From the NCBI GenBank assembly GCA_003482405.1, contig DMZB01000341.1:1-5361 (forward strand): DNA of 5,361 bases, given 5' to 3'. The position numbers were made by a program, and so were the translations under genes. This DNA comes from Lactobacillus sp. GTDB taxonomy: Bacteria > Bacillota > Bacilli > Lactobacillales > Lactobacillaceae. Each line of letters opens with the position of its first letter. Position 1 is the stretch's first letter. Below, piece after piece: positions 1 through 5,028 of this stretch. The notes beneath the pieces are model-generated. The model searched no databases. It had not been told where the DNA came from and saw only the letters and a program-made list of their open reading frames with translations.

Positions 1-112
1 GAAGCCTGTGCATAACCCGAAGTTGTCAACCCACAAGCAAAGTACGCTTGCACGTCGCCACCTTTACGTTATTGCTCGGCCCTTCCCGAGCTTCGGCATC
101 ACTCTATCCTCT

Positions 113-141
113 ATCATACAAAAAAAACGACGTCGCACCAA
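113..141 (-). promoter_or_regulatory. Possible leftward sigma-A promoter
   Basis: Read on the minus strand, TTGGTG (136-141, three of six matches to TTGACA) is followed after 17 nt by TATGAT (113-118, five of six matches to TATAAT). Transcription would start near 106 and head out of the window. The spacer contains a run of eight T and the 8-bp palindrome CGACGTCG (128-135). The element overlaps the proposed murB terminator, so the T run and stem may be all that is really functional here. The spacing and the -10 match are good, the -35 is weak, and the downstream gene cannot be seen. Confidence 0.3.
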
Positions 142-159
142 TTAGATTGGCCTACATCG
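120..159 (-). terminator. Probable intrinsic terminator for murB (leftward)
   Basis: On the minus strand an outer stem CGATGT/ACGTCG (154-159 with 128-133, one G-U pair) encloses an A/G mismatch. Inside it lies an inner stem built on CCAAT/ATTGG (146-150 with 138-142), extended by G-U and G-C pairs around one bulged G, with the triloop CTA. Eight consecutive T follow at once (120-127). A hairpin running straight into a T tract is the usual intrinsic terminator. It lies about 160 nt beyond the murB stop codon and is the first such structure met by leftward transcription. The stem is imperfect, so its efficiency is uncertain. Confidence 0.6.
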
Positions 160-322
160 CTTATTTCTGCATCAATTCTACAAATTAACACTCAATTTTT
201 GTTTTTCTCACTCACATTGCAGTAACACGACCATTATCGCTAATCGCTGCTTACAGTCTTACCGTTATCGACATAAGTGATTTCAACGTTATATCAGCAA
301 GAGTTGCATTGACAATTTAGGT

Positions 323-1234
323 TTAGTCTTCACCAATGATGCGCACTTCCGTTTCGAGGTGAACCCCAAACTTGGCTAGCACGGTCGCCTGCACATGTGC
401 AATGACGGCTAAATAATCAGTAGCAGTTGCACTACCAATGTTGACAATAAAGCCAGCATGTTTGGTCGAAACCTGTGCTCCACCGGACGTATAACCCCGC
501 AATTCACTGTCCGTGATTAATTTACCCGCGTAATAGCCTTCGGGGCGTTTGAACACGGAACCACACGATGGCAACTCGAGTGGTTGCTTGGCTGCCCGCC
601 GTGCATTCAAATCATCCATCCGTGCACGAATATCTTCAGCAATTCCAGGTGTTAGCGTAAAACTGGCACCAAGCACTATATCGCCGGTCGTTTGCACTAA
701 ACTATGCCGATAACCGAACTCCATATCCGAAGCTTGATACGTCACGAATTCGCCTGAGCGTGTCAACACATCGACTGAACTGACAATATCTTTGACTTCG
801 CCACCATAGGCACCGGCGTTCATGAAAACGGCACCGCCGACACTTCCAGGAATGCCCGCCGCAAATTCAAAGCCTGTCAGTTGATGCTGATATGCTACTT
901 CTGTGGTTTCAATCAGTGCTGCCCCAGCATCTGCCGTGACCGTATTGCCAGAAACCGAGATTGCCTTCATCTCCGTCAAAATCAACACTAGCCCACGAAT
1001 ACCACCGTCACGAACAATCAAATTGCTGGCATTGCCAATCACTGTGAGTGGTAATTCATGGATTCTGGCAAAATCAACAAACTTTGCAACTTCACTTCTC
1101 GTTTTGGGAAATGCCAACCAGTCCGCTGGTCCGCCGGTTTTTGTATTTGTATAATTGCCCAATGGTTCGTTTTGCATGACGTTACTTGATGTGAAGACTG
1201 TCTTTAAATCCACCTGTTGCATGTTGTCACCCAT
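323..1234 (-). CDS. murB: UDP-N-acetylenolpyruvoylglucosamine reductase MurB
   Basis: MurB is a cytoplasmic FAD enzyme that uses NADPH to reduce UDP-GlcNAc-enolpyruvate to UDP-N-acetylmuramate, the second committed step of peptidoglycan precursor synthesis. The 303-residue protein has the expected order. The N-terminal FAD-binding domain carries TKTGGPAD (31-38), [13 protein letters not shown] (66-78) and GIPGSVGG (127-134). The C-terminal MurB domain carries YRHS (175-178, R176 matching the substrate/catalytic Arg), SCGSVFKRP (223-231, S226 matching the proton-donating Ser) and LETEVRIIG near the end (E296 as the likely catalytic Glu). The length fits the shorter form usual in Firmicutes rather than the roughly 340-residue E. 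coli type. The ATG at 1234 has GAGG five nt upstream. An in-frame ATG at 1222 is possible but has only a weak GGTGA before it. The gene is divergent from exoA, has a leader of about 75 nt if the proposed promoter is right, and is intact. Confidence 0.97.
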   Translation of the reverse strand: MGDNMQQVDLKTVFTSSNVMQNEPLGNYTNTKTGGPADWLAFPKTRSEVAKFVDFARIHELPLTVIGNASNLIVRDGGIRGLVLILTEMKAISVSGNTVTADAGAALIETTEVAYQHQLTGFEFAAGIPGSVGGAVFMNAGAYGGEVKDIVSSVDVLTRSGEFVTYQASDMEFGYRHSLVQTTGDIVLGASFTLTPGIAEDIRARMDDLNARRAAKQPLELPSCGSVFKRPEGYYAGKLITDSELRGYTSGGAQVSTKHAGFIVNIGSATATDYLAVIAHVQATVLAKFGVHLETEVRIIGED

Positions 1235-1264
1235 TACTTCCTCAATTAGTTATTTTCGCTTTCA

Positions 1265-1295
1265 CTTACGCGGTTCAGTAAAACCTGGCGATAAG
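1265..1295 (-). promoter_or_regulatory. Bulged hairpin in the murB 5' leader
   Basis: In the predicted murB mRNA leader, CTTA, CGC and GGTT on the 5' side pair with AACC, GCG and TAAG on the 3' side. This gives 11 base pairs around the loop TTACTG, with a bulged T and a bulged CA, both on the 5' side. No T tract follows, so it is not a terminator. The hairpin lies about 20 nt upstream of the murB Shine-Dalgarno. It could influence mRNA stability or translation, but it matches no riboswitch class that I recognise. Confidence 0.35.
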
Positions 1296-1316
1296 TCCCC
1301 CTATAAACCTCGTATT

Positions 1317-1348
1317 ATTTTACCACGATTTATAAAATTAGCCGTCTT
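1317..1348 (-). promoter_or_regulatory. Predicted murB promoter with extended -10
   Basis: The minus strand has TGG followed by TAAAAT (hexamer at 1317-1322), an extended -10 of the TGn type that is frequent in lactobacilli. No good -35 is present. AAGACG at 1343-1348 is the nearest candidate, with a long 20-nt spacer, so recognition would depend on the extended -10. A start near 1310 would give a leader of about 75 nt. Confidence 0.5.
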
Positions 1349-1356
1349 CCTTATTA

Positions 1357-1386
1357 AAGACTTCATCTTTTTAGCTGTGGTAAAAT
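1357..1386 (+). promoter_or_regulatory. exoA: Predicted exoA promoter with extended -10
   Basis: TGG followed by TAAAAT (hexamer at 1381-1386) forms an extended -10. AAGACT at 1357-1362, with an 18-nt spacer, is a poor -35 (three of six matches). Transcription would begin near 1393, leaving a short leader of about 28 nt that contains the Shine-Dalgarno. The sequence GTGGTAAAAT here (1377-1386) is repeated in inverted orientation at the murB promoter (1317-1326). Confidence 0.5.
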
Positions 1387-1405
1387 CGAGTCATTAAGTA
1401 AAACG

Positions 1406-1412
1406 TTGGAGG
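1406..1412 (+). promoter_or_regulatory. exoA: Ribosome binding site fixing the exoA start
   Basis: TTGGAGG lies 8 nt before the ATG at 1421. The TTG in this motif is itself an in-frame potential start, which would add five residues (MEATH). Because it is part of the ribosome binding site, and the family begins with MK(F/L)xSWN, the ATG at 1421 is the real start. Confidence 0.9.
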
Positions 1413-1420
1413 CTACGCAC

Positions 1421-2182
1421 ATGAAATTTGTATCATGGAATGTCAATGGATTACGGGCAGTGTTAAAAAAGGGCTTCGAACAAACAGCCACAACATTTGA
1501 CGCAGATGCCATTTGTATCCAGGAAACCAAGATGCATGAGGGTCAGGCAACGGTCAACCTGCCTGGTTATCATCAGTATTGGAATTACGCTGACCGGCCA
1601 GGCTATTCGGGAACGGCTATTTTCACCAAACATGAACCATTAAATGTCACATATGGCATCGGTGTAGACGAATATGACCACGAAGGACGCGTCATTACGT
1701 TAGAATATCAAACGTACTTTCTGTTAACGAGTTACACGCCCAATTCAGGTCAAGAACTGAAGCGATTGGAGTACAGAGACGGCTGGGACAAAGCCTTTTC
1801 CGATTACGTCAACACCCTCGCAGCAAAGAAACCCGTTATCTTCTGCGGTGACCTAAACGTTGCCCATGAAGAAATCGATTTGAAGAATCCCAAAACAAAT
1901 CGTCAGCATGCCGGCTTTACAGATACAGAACGTCATAACTTTACCGGTCTTTTGGAAACCGGCTTCACCGACAGCTTCCGTCATTTCTATCCTGACCTCA
2001 CGGGCCAATATTCATGGTGGAGTTACCGCTTTAATGCGCGTAAAAATAATGCTGGGTGGCGCATCGATTACTTTGTCGTTTCGACACCACTGATGAACAA
2101 GGTGACTGACGCTAAAATCTTAAACGACGTCATGGGATCAGATCATTGTCCTGTTGCACTTGAAACGGTTGACATGGCGTAG
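1421..2182 (+). CDS. exoA: Exodeoxyribonuclease III / AP endonuclease ExoA
   Basis: This is an Xth-family enzyme of the endonuclease/exonuclease/phosphatase fold. It cuts DNA 5' of abasic sites and removes 3' blocking groups in base-excision repair, using Mg2+. The 253-residue protein carries all hallmark residues: SWNVNGLRA at the N-terminus (N7 for metal), IQETK (E35, metal ligand), TSYTPNSG (Y105), GDLNVAH (D144 and N146, catalytic), GWRIDYF (213-218) and the closing SDHCP (D241-H242 pair). The length is slightly below the roughly 275 of streptococcal ExoA but nothing essential is missing. The gene is divergent from murB. No terminator separates it from the exonuclease gene 120 nt downstream, so the two may be co-transcribed. 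Ung, which generates the abasic sites that ExoA processes, is encoded about 3 kb away. Confidence 0.96.
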   Translation: MKFVSWNVNGLRAVLKKGFEQTATTFDADAICIQETKMHEGQATVNLPGYHQYWNYADRPGYSGTAIFTKHEPLNVTYGIGVDEYDHEGRVITLEYQTYFLLTSYTPNSGQELKRLEYRDGWDKAFSDYVNTLAAKKPVIFCGDLNVAHEEIDLKNPKTNRQHAGFTDTERHNFTGLLETGFTDSFRHFYPDLTGQYSWWSYRFNARKNNAGWRIDYFVVSTPLMNKVTDAKILNDVMGSDHCPVALETVDMA

Positions 2183-2192
2183 TTTTCACTTA

Positions 2193-2306
2193 ACCACGAC
2201 AAACATGACAGACTGACATATCACTTTACATTTCTGCGAACCGGTCTTAAACTGACAGCACGTTAATATGACAGAATTTTTACTAAGGGAGGCACGACAA
2301 ACGTGA
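2193..2306 (+). repeat. Imperfect 14-bp direct repeat and TGACA cluster
   Basis: CACGACAAACATGA at 2195-2208 recurs as CACGACAAACGTGA at 2293-2306, where it covers the GTG start of the next gene. The copies differ at one of 14 positions and lie 98 bp apart. Between and within them, TGACA occurs four times on the plus strand (2206-2210, 2214-2218, 2253-2257 and 2269-2273). No good promoter or terminator is visible in this 120-bp spacer. TAATAT at 2264-2269 could be a -10 but lacks a -35. Function is unknown. Confidence 0.4.
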
Positions 2307-2836
2307 ATTTTGTGGCCATGGACTTTGAAACGGCGAGTGCTCAACGTCACAGTGCGTGCTCACTCGCACTTACCATCGTTCGACAGAATAAGGTTGTCGA
2401 CGAATTCTACACTTTGATTAAACCAGATACCGAATTCTCGTGGCGTAACACACAGATCCATGGTATTCATGCCAGCGATGTTGTTCATGCCCCGACCTTC
2501 CCTGAAATCTGGCCGCACATTAATCAGTTTTACACGAATAACCAGTTGGTGGTCGCCCACAATGCCCCGTTTGATAATGGTGTATTAAAAAGCACTCTAA
2601 ATCACTACGGTTTGGCCCCCGTTCACTATTTAACGCTAGATACGGTTAAAACCAGCCGACGCTTTTTCCCAGAGTTTCCAAATCACAAACTCAATACCGT
2701 GAGTGAACGGCTTCATGTCAACTTGGAACACCACCACAATGCGTTAGATGACAGTCTGGCTTGTGCAAACATTTTGATTTATCAAGATCAACAGTTTGGT
2801 GCGGCGGCAATAAAGCCGTTTGTAAAATTACAATAG
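2303..2836 (+). CDS. DEDDh-type 3'-5' exonuclease, DnaQ/epsilon-like
   Basis: A free-standing 177-residue exonuclease of the DnaQ/RNase T superfamily. It removes nucleotides from 3' ends by two-metal catalysis. The motifs are complete: Exo I AMDFETA (D7, E9), Exo II AHNAPFD (85-91, D91) and Exo III HNALDD (H145, D150, the DEDDh arrangement). QIHGIHASDV (51-60) is the usual segment after the second strand. The protein is a bare exonuclease domain with no polymerase, helicase or BRCT part. It could be a proofreading-like subunit, a repair nuclease or an RNA-trimming enzyme, and the sequence does not decide between these, so I give no symbol. The GTG at 2303 is chosen because AAGGGAGG (2285-2292) lies 10 nt before it. 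A start at the internal ATG (2318) would remove the first beta strand. The gene follows exoA in the same direction and ends just before a strong terminator. Confidence 0.92.
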   Translation: MNFVAMDFETASAQRHSACSLALTIVRQNKVVDEFYTLIKPDTEFSWRNTQIHGIHASDVVHAPTFPEIWPHINQFYTNNQLVVAHNAPFDNGVLKSTLNHYGLAPVHYLTLDTVKTSRRFFPEFPNHKLNTVSERLHVNLEHHHNALDDSLACANILIYQDQQFGAAAIKPFVKLQ

Positions 2837-2867
2837 TACGAGTTGTTCACGAACCCAGCAAAACAGT

Positions 2868-2914
2868 AAAGTGACCCAGAACAAGCGATTATCGCTGTTT
2901 TGGGTCACTTTTTT
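2868..2914 (+). terminator. Strong intrinsic terminator between convergent genes
   Basis: AAAGTGACCCA (2868-2878) pairs perfectly with TGGGTCACTTT (2901-2911). The stem continues with GAACA/TGTTT (one G-U), a single bulged A, and GCGA-type pairing up to the triloop TTA, for about 21 pairs. Six T (2909-2914) complete it on the plus strand, so it ends the exoA-exonuclease unit. On the minus strand only three T follow the stem, so it may also stop acetyltransferase transcription but less efficiently. Confidence 0.92.
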
Positions 2915-2936
2915 GGTTAACATGAAAATTTTCTAT

Positions 2937-3455
2937 TCAATCCTGATTTGCATGTCGGACTGTTAGCGTCATTTCTTGTGCGGGCACATCTTCACCAGCT
3001 GCATTTACAACCGAATCGGAATGAGTCACCTTAAAGCCTAAATTTCGATATAAACGTTTGGCGTAAGTATTTTCAAGTTGCACGGTCAGCACAATATGCG
3101 TTAAAGAACTGGCCGTCTTCGCCCAGTACAACATTTCCTCCATCAGTGCGGACCCGAGGCCTTCATTCCAATAAGCCTTTAAAATTGCCACACCGATTTC
3201 ACCGACATCCGCATCTTTCGCAATAATACTAGCTACACCAATTAGCTGACCACCATAGTCTGCCACCATCAAATGATTTTGTGGTGAAGCAATCATTACC
3301 TCTAGCTGGGCTTCTTCTTCGTCTACGGAAAGGTGAGCCAACTTTGGATCAGCTGTAAAAGTCGTTGATTCCTGTTTTAATGCCTTTAGTAACACCAATA
3401 GATTTGCCGCGTCAGCAACTGTAACGGGGCGAATATCGACGGTCGCTTCACTCAT
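2937..3455 (-). CDS. GNAT-family N-acetyltransferase, substrate unknown
   Basis: A 172-residue single-domain acetyltransferase that would transfer an acetyl group from acetyl-CoA to an amine of an unknown acceptor. Visible GNAT elements are motif A (EIGVAILKAYWNEGLGSAL, 86-104), with the pyrophosphate-binding G99-x-G101 and a tryptophan (W96) where the consensus often has Arg or Gln, and motif B (LENTYAKRLYRNLGF, 127-141), with N129 and Y136. This pattern fits the broad GNAT type annotated in many Firmicutes. It is not clearly RimI, despite the tsaE neighbour. The ATG at 3455 is preferred because TTGGAGG lies 9 nt upstream. An upstream in-frame ATG (3512) lies deep in tsaE without such a site. 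The start overlaps the end of tsaE by 8 nt (ATGAGTGA), implying translational coupling. The stop lies about 25 nt from the shared terminator hairpin. Confidence 0.88.
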   Translation of the reverse strand: MSEATVDIRPVTVADAANLLVLLKALKQESTTFTADPKLAHLSVDEEEAQLEVMIASPQNHLMVADYGGQLIGVASIIAKDADVGEIGVAILKAYWNEGLGSALMEEMLYWAKTASSLTHIVLTVQLENTYAKRLYRNLGFKVTHSDSVVNAAGEDVPAQEMTLTVRHANQD

Positions 3456-3921
3456 TGCGTTGAGCCTCCAATTTTTCCACGAGTTTCTGATAATGTGCAC
3501 CTTGCGGGTCAAACGTCAGCGTCCGTTGATCAATGTTGGCTTCGTTGCGTTTGAGATGAATCGTTAGTCGCTGCTCAGGCAATTCACCTTCGACAAATTG
3601 CGACCACTCCACGACACTTACACCTTGTCCATTAAAGTATTCATCTAACCCGAGTTCATCGCCCCCACCATTTTCCAATCTGTAAACGTCCATATGGTAC
3701 AGCGGTAAACGCCCTTCCTTGTACTCACGAATGATGGTAAACGTCGGGCTTTTGACATATCGCTTAATTCCTAGACCAGCTGCTAATCCCTTCGTCAAGG
3801 TCGTTTTACCGGCCCCCAGATCGCCGTCGAGTAAAATAACATCCCCCGCTGACACCAGCTTAGCCAGCTGACGGCCAATGTTCTGTGTGGCTTCGTCTGT
3901 TGTCGTCATTATTGAAAACAT
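3448..3921 (-). CDS. tsaE: tRNA t6A biosynthesis ATPase TsaE
   Basis: TsaE is the P-loop ATPase that works with TsaB and TsaD to place threonylcarbamoyl-adenosine at position 37 of ANN-decoding tRNAs. It is essential in most bacteria. The 157-residue protein has the family's Walker A motif GDLGAGKTT (33-41, K39), SPTF (58-61), HMDVYRL (76-82, D78) and VEW (104-106, E105) in the usual order, and a normal length. The ATG at 3921 has GAGG six nt upstream; the ATG four codons later is too far from this site. tsaB and tsaD are not in the window. The gene follows pta after 101 nt containing a terminator-like hairpin, and it overlaps the acetyltransferase gene at its 3' end. Confidence 0.97.
   Translation of the reverse strand: MFSIMTTTDEATQNIGRQLAKLVSAGDVILLDGDLGAGKTTLTKGLAAGLGIKRYVKSPTFTIIREYKEGRLPLYHMDVYRLENGGGDELGLDEYFNGQGVSVVEWSQFVEGELPEQRLTIHLKRNEANIDQRTLTFDPQGAHYQKLVEKLEAQRNE
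3465..3471 (-). promoter_or_regulatory. Ribosome binding site inside tsaE for the acetyltransferase
   Basis: TTGGAGG on the minus strand lies 9 nt before the ATG at 3455, within the last codons of tsaE (encoding Leu-Glu-Ala). It decides the acetyltransferase start and supports coupled translation of the two genes. Confidence 0.85.
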
Positions 3922-3942
3922 GGTTTACCTCACTTCTCAAAC

Positions 3943-3970
3943 ATAATCGGAAAATTGCCTTTTTGAACAA
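3943..3970 (-). promoter_or_regulatory. tsaE: Weak candidate promoter for tsaE
   Basis: Minus-strand TTGTTC (3965-3970) and GATTAT (3943-3948) are 16 nt apart and match the consensus at three and four of six positions. A start near 3936 would give a very short leader that still contains the Shine-Dalgarno. The -35 touches the T tract of the upstream terminator. The alternative is read-through from pta. Confidence 0.25.
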
Positions 3971-4005
3971 AAATCGCCATTCCAAACATAGCGGAATCGC
4001 GATTT
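3969..4005 (-). terminator. Intrinsic terminator after pta
   Basis: On the minus strand AAATCGC (3999-4005) pairs with GCGATTT (3971-3977) and ATTCC (3993-3997) with GGAAT (3979-3983). They are separated by one G-G mismatch around a 9-nt loop, and the stem leads into five T (3969-3973). It begins 17 nt after the pta stop codon. The T tract is short and partly inside the stem, so termination may be partial, leaving some read-through into tsaE. Confidence 0.75.
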
Positions 4006-4022
4006 AGTGGTTATTTTAAAAA

Positions 4023-5000
4023 CTATTTAACAGATTGTGCCGCAGTAATAATCGCAACCTTATAAACGTCTTCTTCATCACAGCCACGAGATAAATCAGA
4101 TACAGGTTTGTTCAAACCTTGCAAGATTGGTCCAATGGCTTCAAAACCGCCGAAACGCTGGGCAATCTTGTAACCAATGTTCCCTGATTGCAATTCTGGG
4201 AATACAAAAACGTTCGCATGACCCGCGACTTTTGAACCTGGCGCCTTAGCTGCACCGACCGTTGGTACAAACGCAGCATCAAACTGAAGTTCACCATCAA
4301 GCGCTAAATCAGGTGCTTGTTCATTGGCTAATTTGGTCGCTTCCTGAACTTTTGTCACCATGTCACCCTTTGCCGAACCCTTCGTTGAAAAGCTTAGCAT
4401 GGCAACCTTAGGATCAATGTCAAACACTTTGGCTGTTTGGGCAGATTCGATGGCCACTTCTGCCATTCCTGGAGCATCCAGTTCAATGTTAATCGCACAG
4501 TCTGCAAAGACATAACGCTCGTCACCCTTTTGCATGACAAACGCACCTGAGATCCGTTTAACACCGGGCTTTGTCTTGATAATCTGTAATGCTGGCCGAA
4601 CCGTATCGCCAGTTGGGTGAACCGCTCCGGAGACCATGCCGTCAGCTTGATCCATGTAAACCAACATAGTACCGAAGTAATTGACATCTTTTAGCCAACC
4701 AGCTAACTGTTCACGTGTGTTCTTGCCGGCCCGTCGTTCTTCAAGGGCATCTAACATATCCTTTTTCTTATCTTCTGGATATGTTTCTGGGTCGATCAAC
4801 AAAAGTTCGCTGGCATCAAGATTGTTTTCCGAAGCAGTCTTTTCCACATCGGCTTCGTGTCCAAGCACGATTGGCTTTACCAACCCATCCTTCGCCAAGC
4901 GAATTGCAGCACCTAAAATACGTGGGTCCTGACCTTCAGGGAAGACAATGGTTTTGTCCTGACCACCAATTTTATCTTTTAAACTATCAAATAAATCCAT
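4023..5000 (-). CDS. pta: Phosphate acetyltransferase Pta
   Basis: Pta interconverts acetyl-CoA plus phosphate and acetyl phosphate plus CoA in the cytoplasm. In lactic acid bacteria it connects acetyl phosphate with acetyl-CoA, for acetate formation or, in heterofermenters, the ethanol branch. The 325-residue protein is the short, single-domain type. Landmarks are TIVFPEG (17-23), VSGAVHPTGDTVRP (123-136, R135), MLSFSTKGSA (201-210, a family signature), DGELQFDAA (235-243), FPELQSGNIGYK (267-278) and SDLSRGC (301-307). S304, R305 and D311 correspond to the catalytic Ser, Arg and Asp described for the Methanosarcina enzyme. The ATG at 5000 is chosen because TTGGAGG lies 8 nt before it and the protein then begins MDLFDSL like its relatives. 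An ATG at 5036 overlaps the ung stop and lacks a binding site. The gene lies 28 nt after ung and is followed by a terminator. No catabolite-response element is visible near it. Confidence 0.97.
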   Translation of the reverse strand: MDLFDSLKDKIGGQDKTIVFPEGQDPRILGAAIRLAKDGLVKPIVLGHEADVEKTASENNLDASELLLIDPETYPEDKKKDMLDALEERRAGKNTREQLAGWLKDVNYFGTMLVYMDQADGMVSGAVHPTGDTVRPALQIIKTKPGVKRISGAFVMQKGDERYVFADCAINIELDAPGMAEVAIESAQTAKVFDIDPKVAMLSFSTKGSAKGDMVTKVQEATKLANEQAPDLALDGELQFDAAFVPTVGAAKAPGSKVAGHANVFVFPELQSGNIGYKIAQRFGGFEAIGPILQGLNKPVSDLSRGCDEEDVYKVAIITAAQSVK

Positions 5001-5008
5001 CTGTGATT

Positions 5009-5015
5009 CCTCCAA
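5009..5015 (-). promoter_or_regulatory. pta: Ribosome binding site fixing the pta start
   Basis: Minus-strand TTGGAGG, 8 nt before the ATG at 5000, lies in the short ung-pta gap. It excludes the longer frame beginning at 5036, which would start upstream of this site within the ung stop region. Confidence 0.88.
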
Positions 5016-5028
5016 TAATTTAGTTTTA

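Larger units (their letters stand above)
1..322. other. Intergenic region left of murB, no supportable gene
   Basis: No reading frame here has a convincing start, ribosome binding site and family match. On the minus strand the part from about 112 down to 1 can form two small hairpins: GCTCGG/CCGAGC (74-79 with 86-91, loop of 6) and CAAGC/GCTTG (34-38 with 46-50, loop of 7). A minus-strand GTG at 51-53, preceded by AAAGGTGG, opens a frame that runs off the left edge (VQAYFACGLTTSGYAQA). It is too short to identify. A plus-strand frame is also open from position 2 to the TAG at 143-145, but nothing in it is recognisable. Positions 160-322 are AT-rich with only weak short repeats (for example two GCGAT copies on the minus strand near 235-250), and I see no function in them. 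Confidence 0.6.

Noticed and set aside
64..98. Minus-strand 11-codon frame MPKLGKGRAIT after GAGG, a possible leader peptide
   Set aside because: Its ribosome binding site would lie upstream of, or at, the predicted transcription start, and its composition suggests no attenuation mechanism.
74..112. Resemblance of the minus-strand GATGCCGAAG segment to lysine or glycine riboswitch cores
   Set aside because: Only a few bases match, and the surrounding conserved helices and junctions of those aptamers are missing.
2..188. Plus-strand open frames running in from the left edge
   Set aside because: Two frames are open at once over much of this stretch and neither shows recognisable protein features. 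A 3' gene end cannot be excluded but is not supported.
268..295. Plus-strand TCGACA and TATATC with a 16-nt spacer, a possible promoter antisense to murB
   Set aside because: It matches reasonably but drives no gene, and the -10 is only four of six in an AT-rich region where such matches are common.
309..337. Perfect TTGACA on the plus strand at 309-314, next to the murB 3' end
   Set aside because: The hexamer 17 nt downstream is ACCAAT, not a -10. It would only drive antisense transcription into murB, so it is most likely chance.
903..1397. Plus-strand open frames over the murB 5' half and the upstream spacer
   Set aside because: They are shadows of the minus-strand murB gene or low-complexity spacer, with no ribosome binding site or family resemblance.
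2854..2904. Alternative pairing of an upstream CCC...AAAACAG segment with the 3' arm of the terminator, as in attenuation
   Set aside because: The competing stem is much weaker than the 21-pair terminator and lies after the stop codon of the last gene, where attenuation would have no target.
4112..4932. Additional frames on both strands inside pta
   Set aside because: They overlap the complete, motif-bearing Pta frame and have no supporting start signals.
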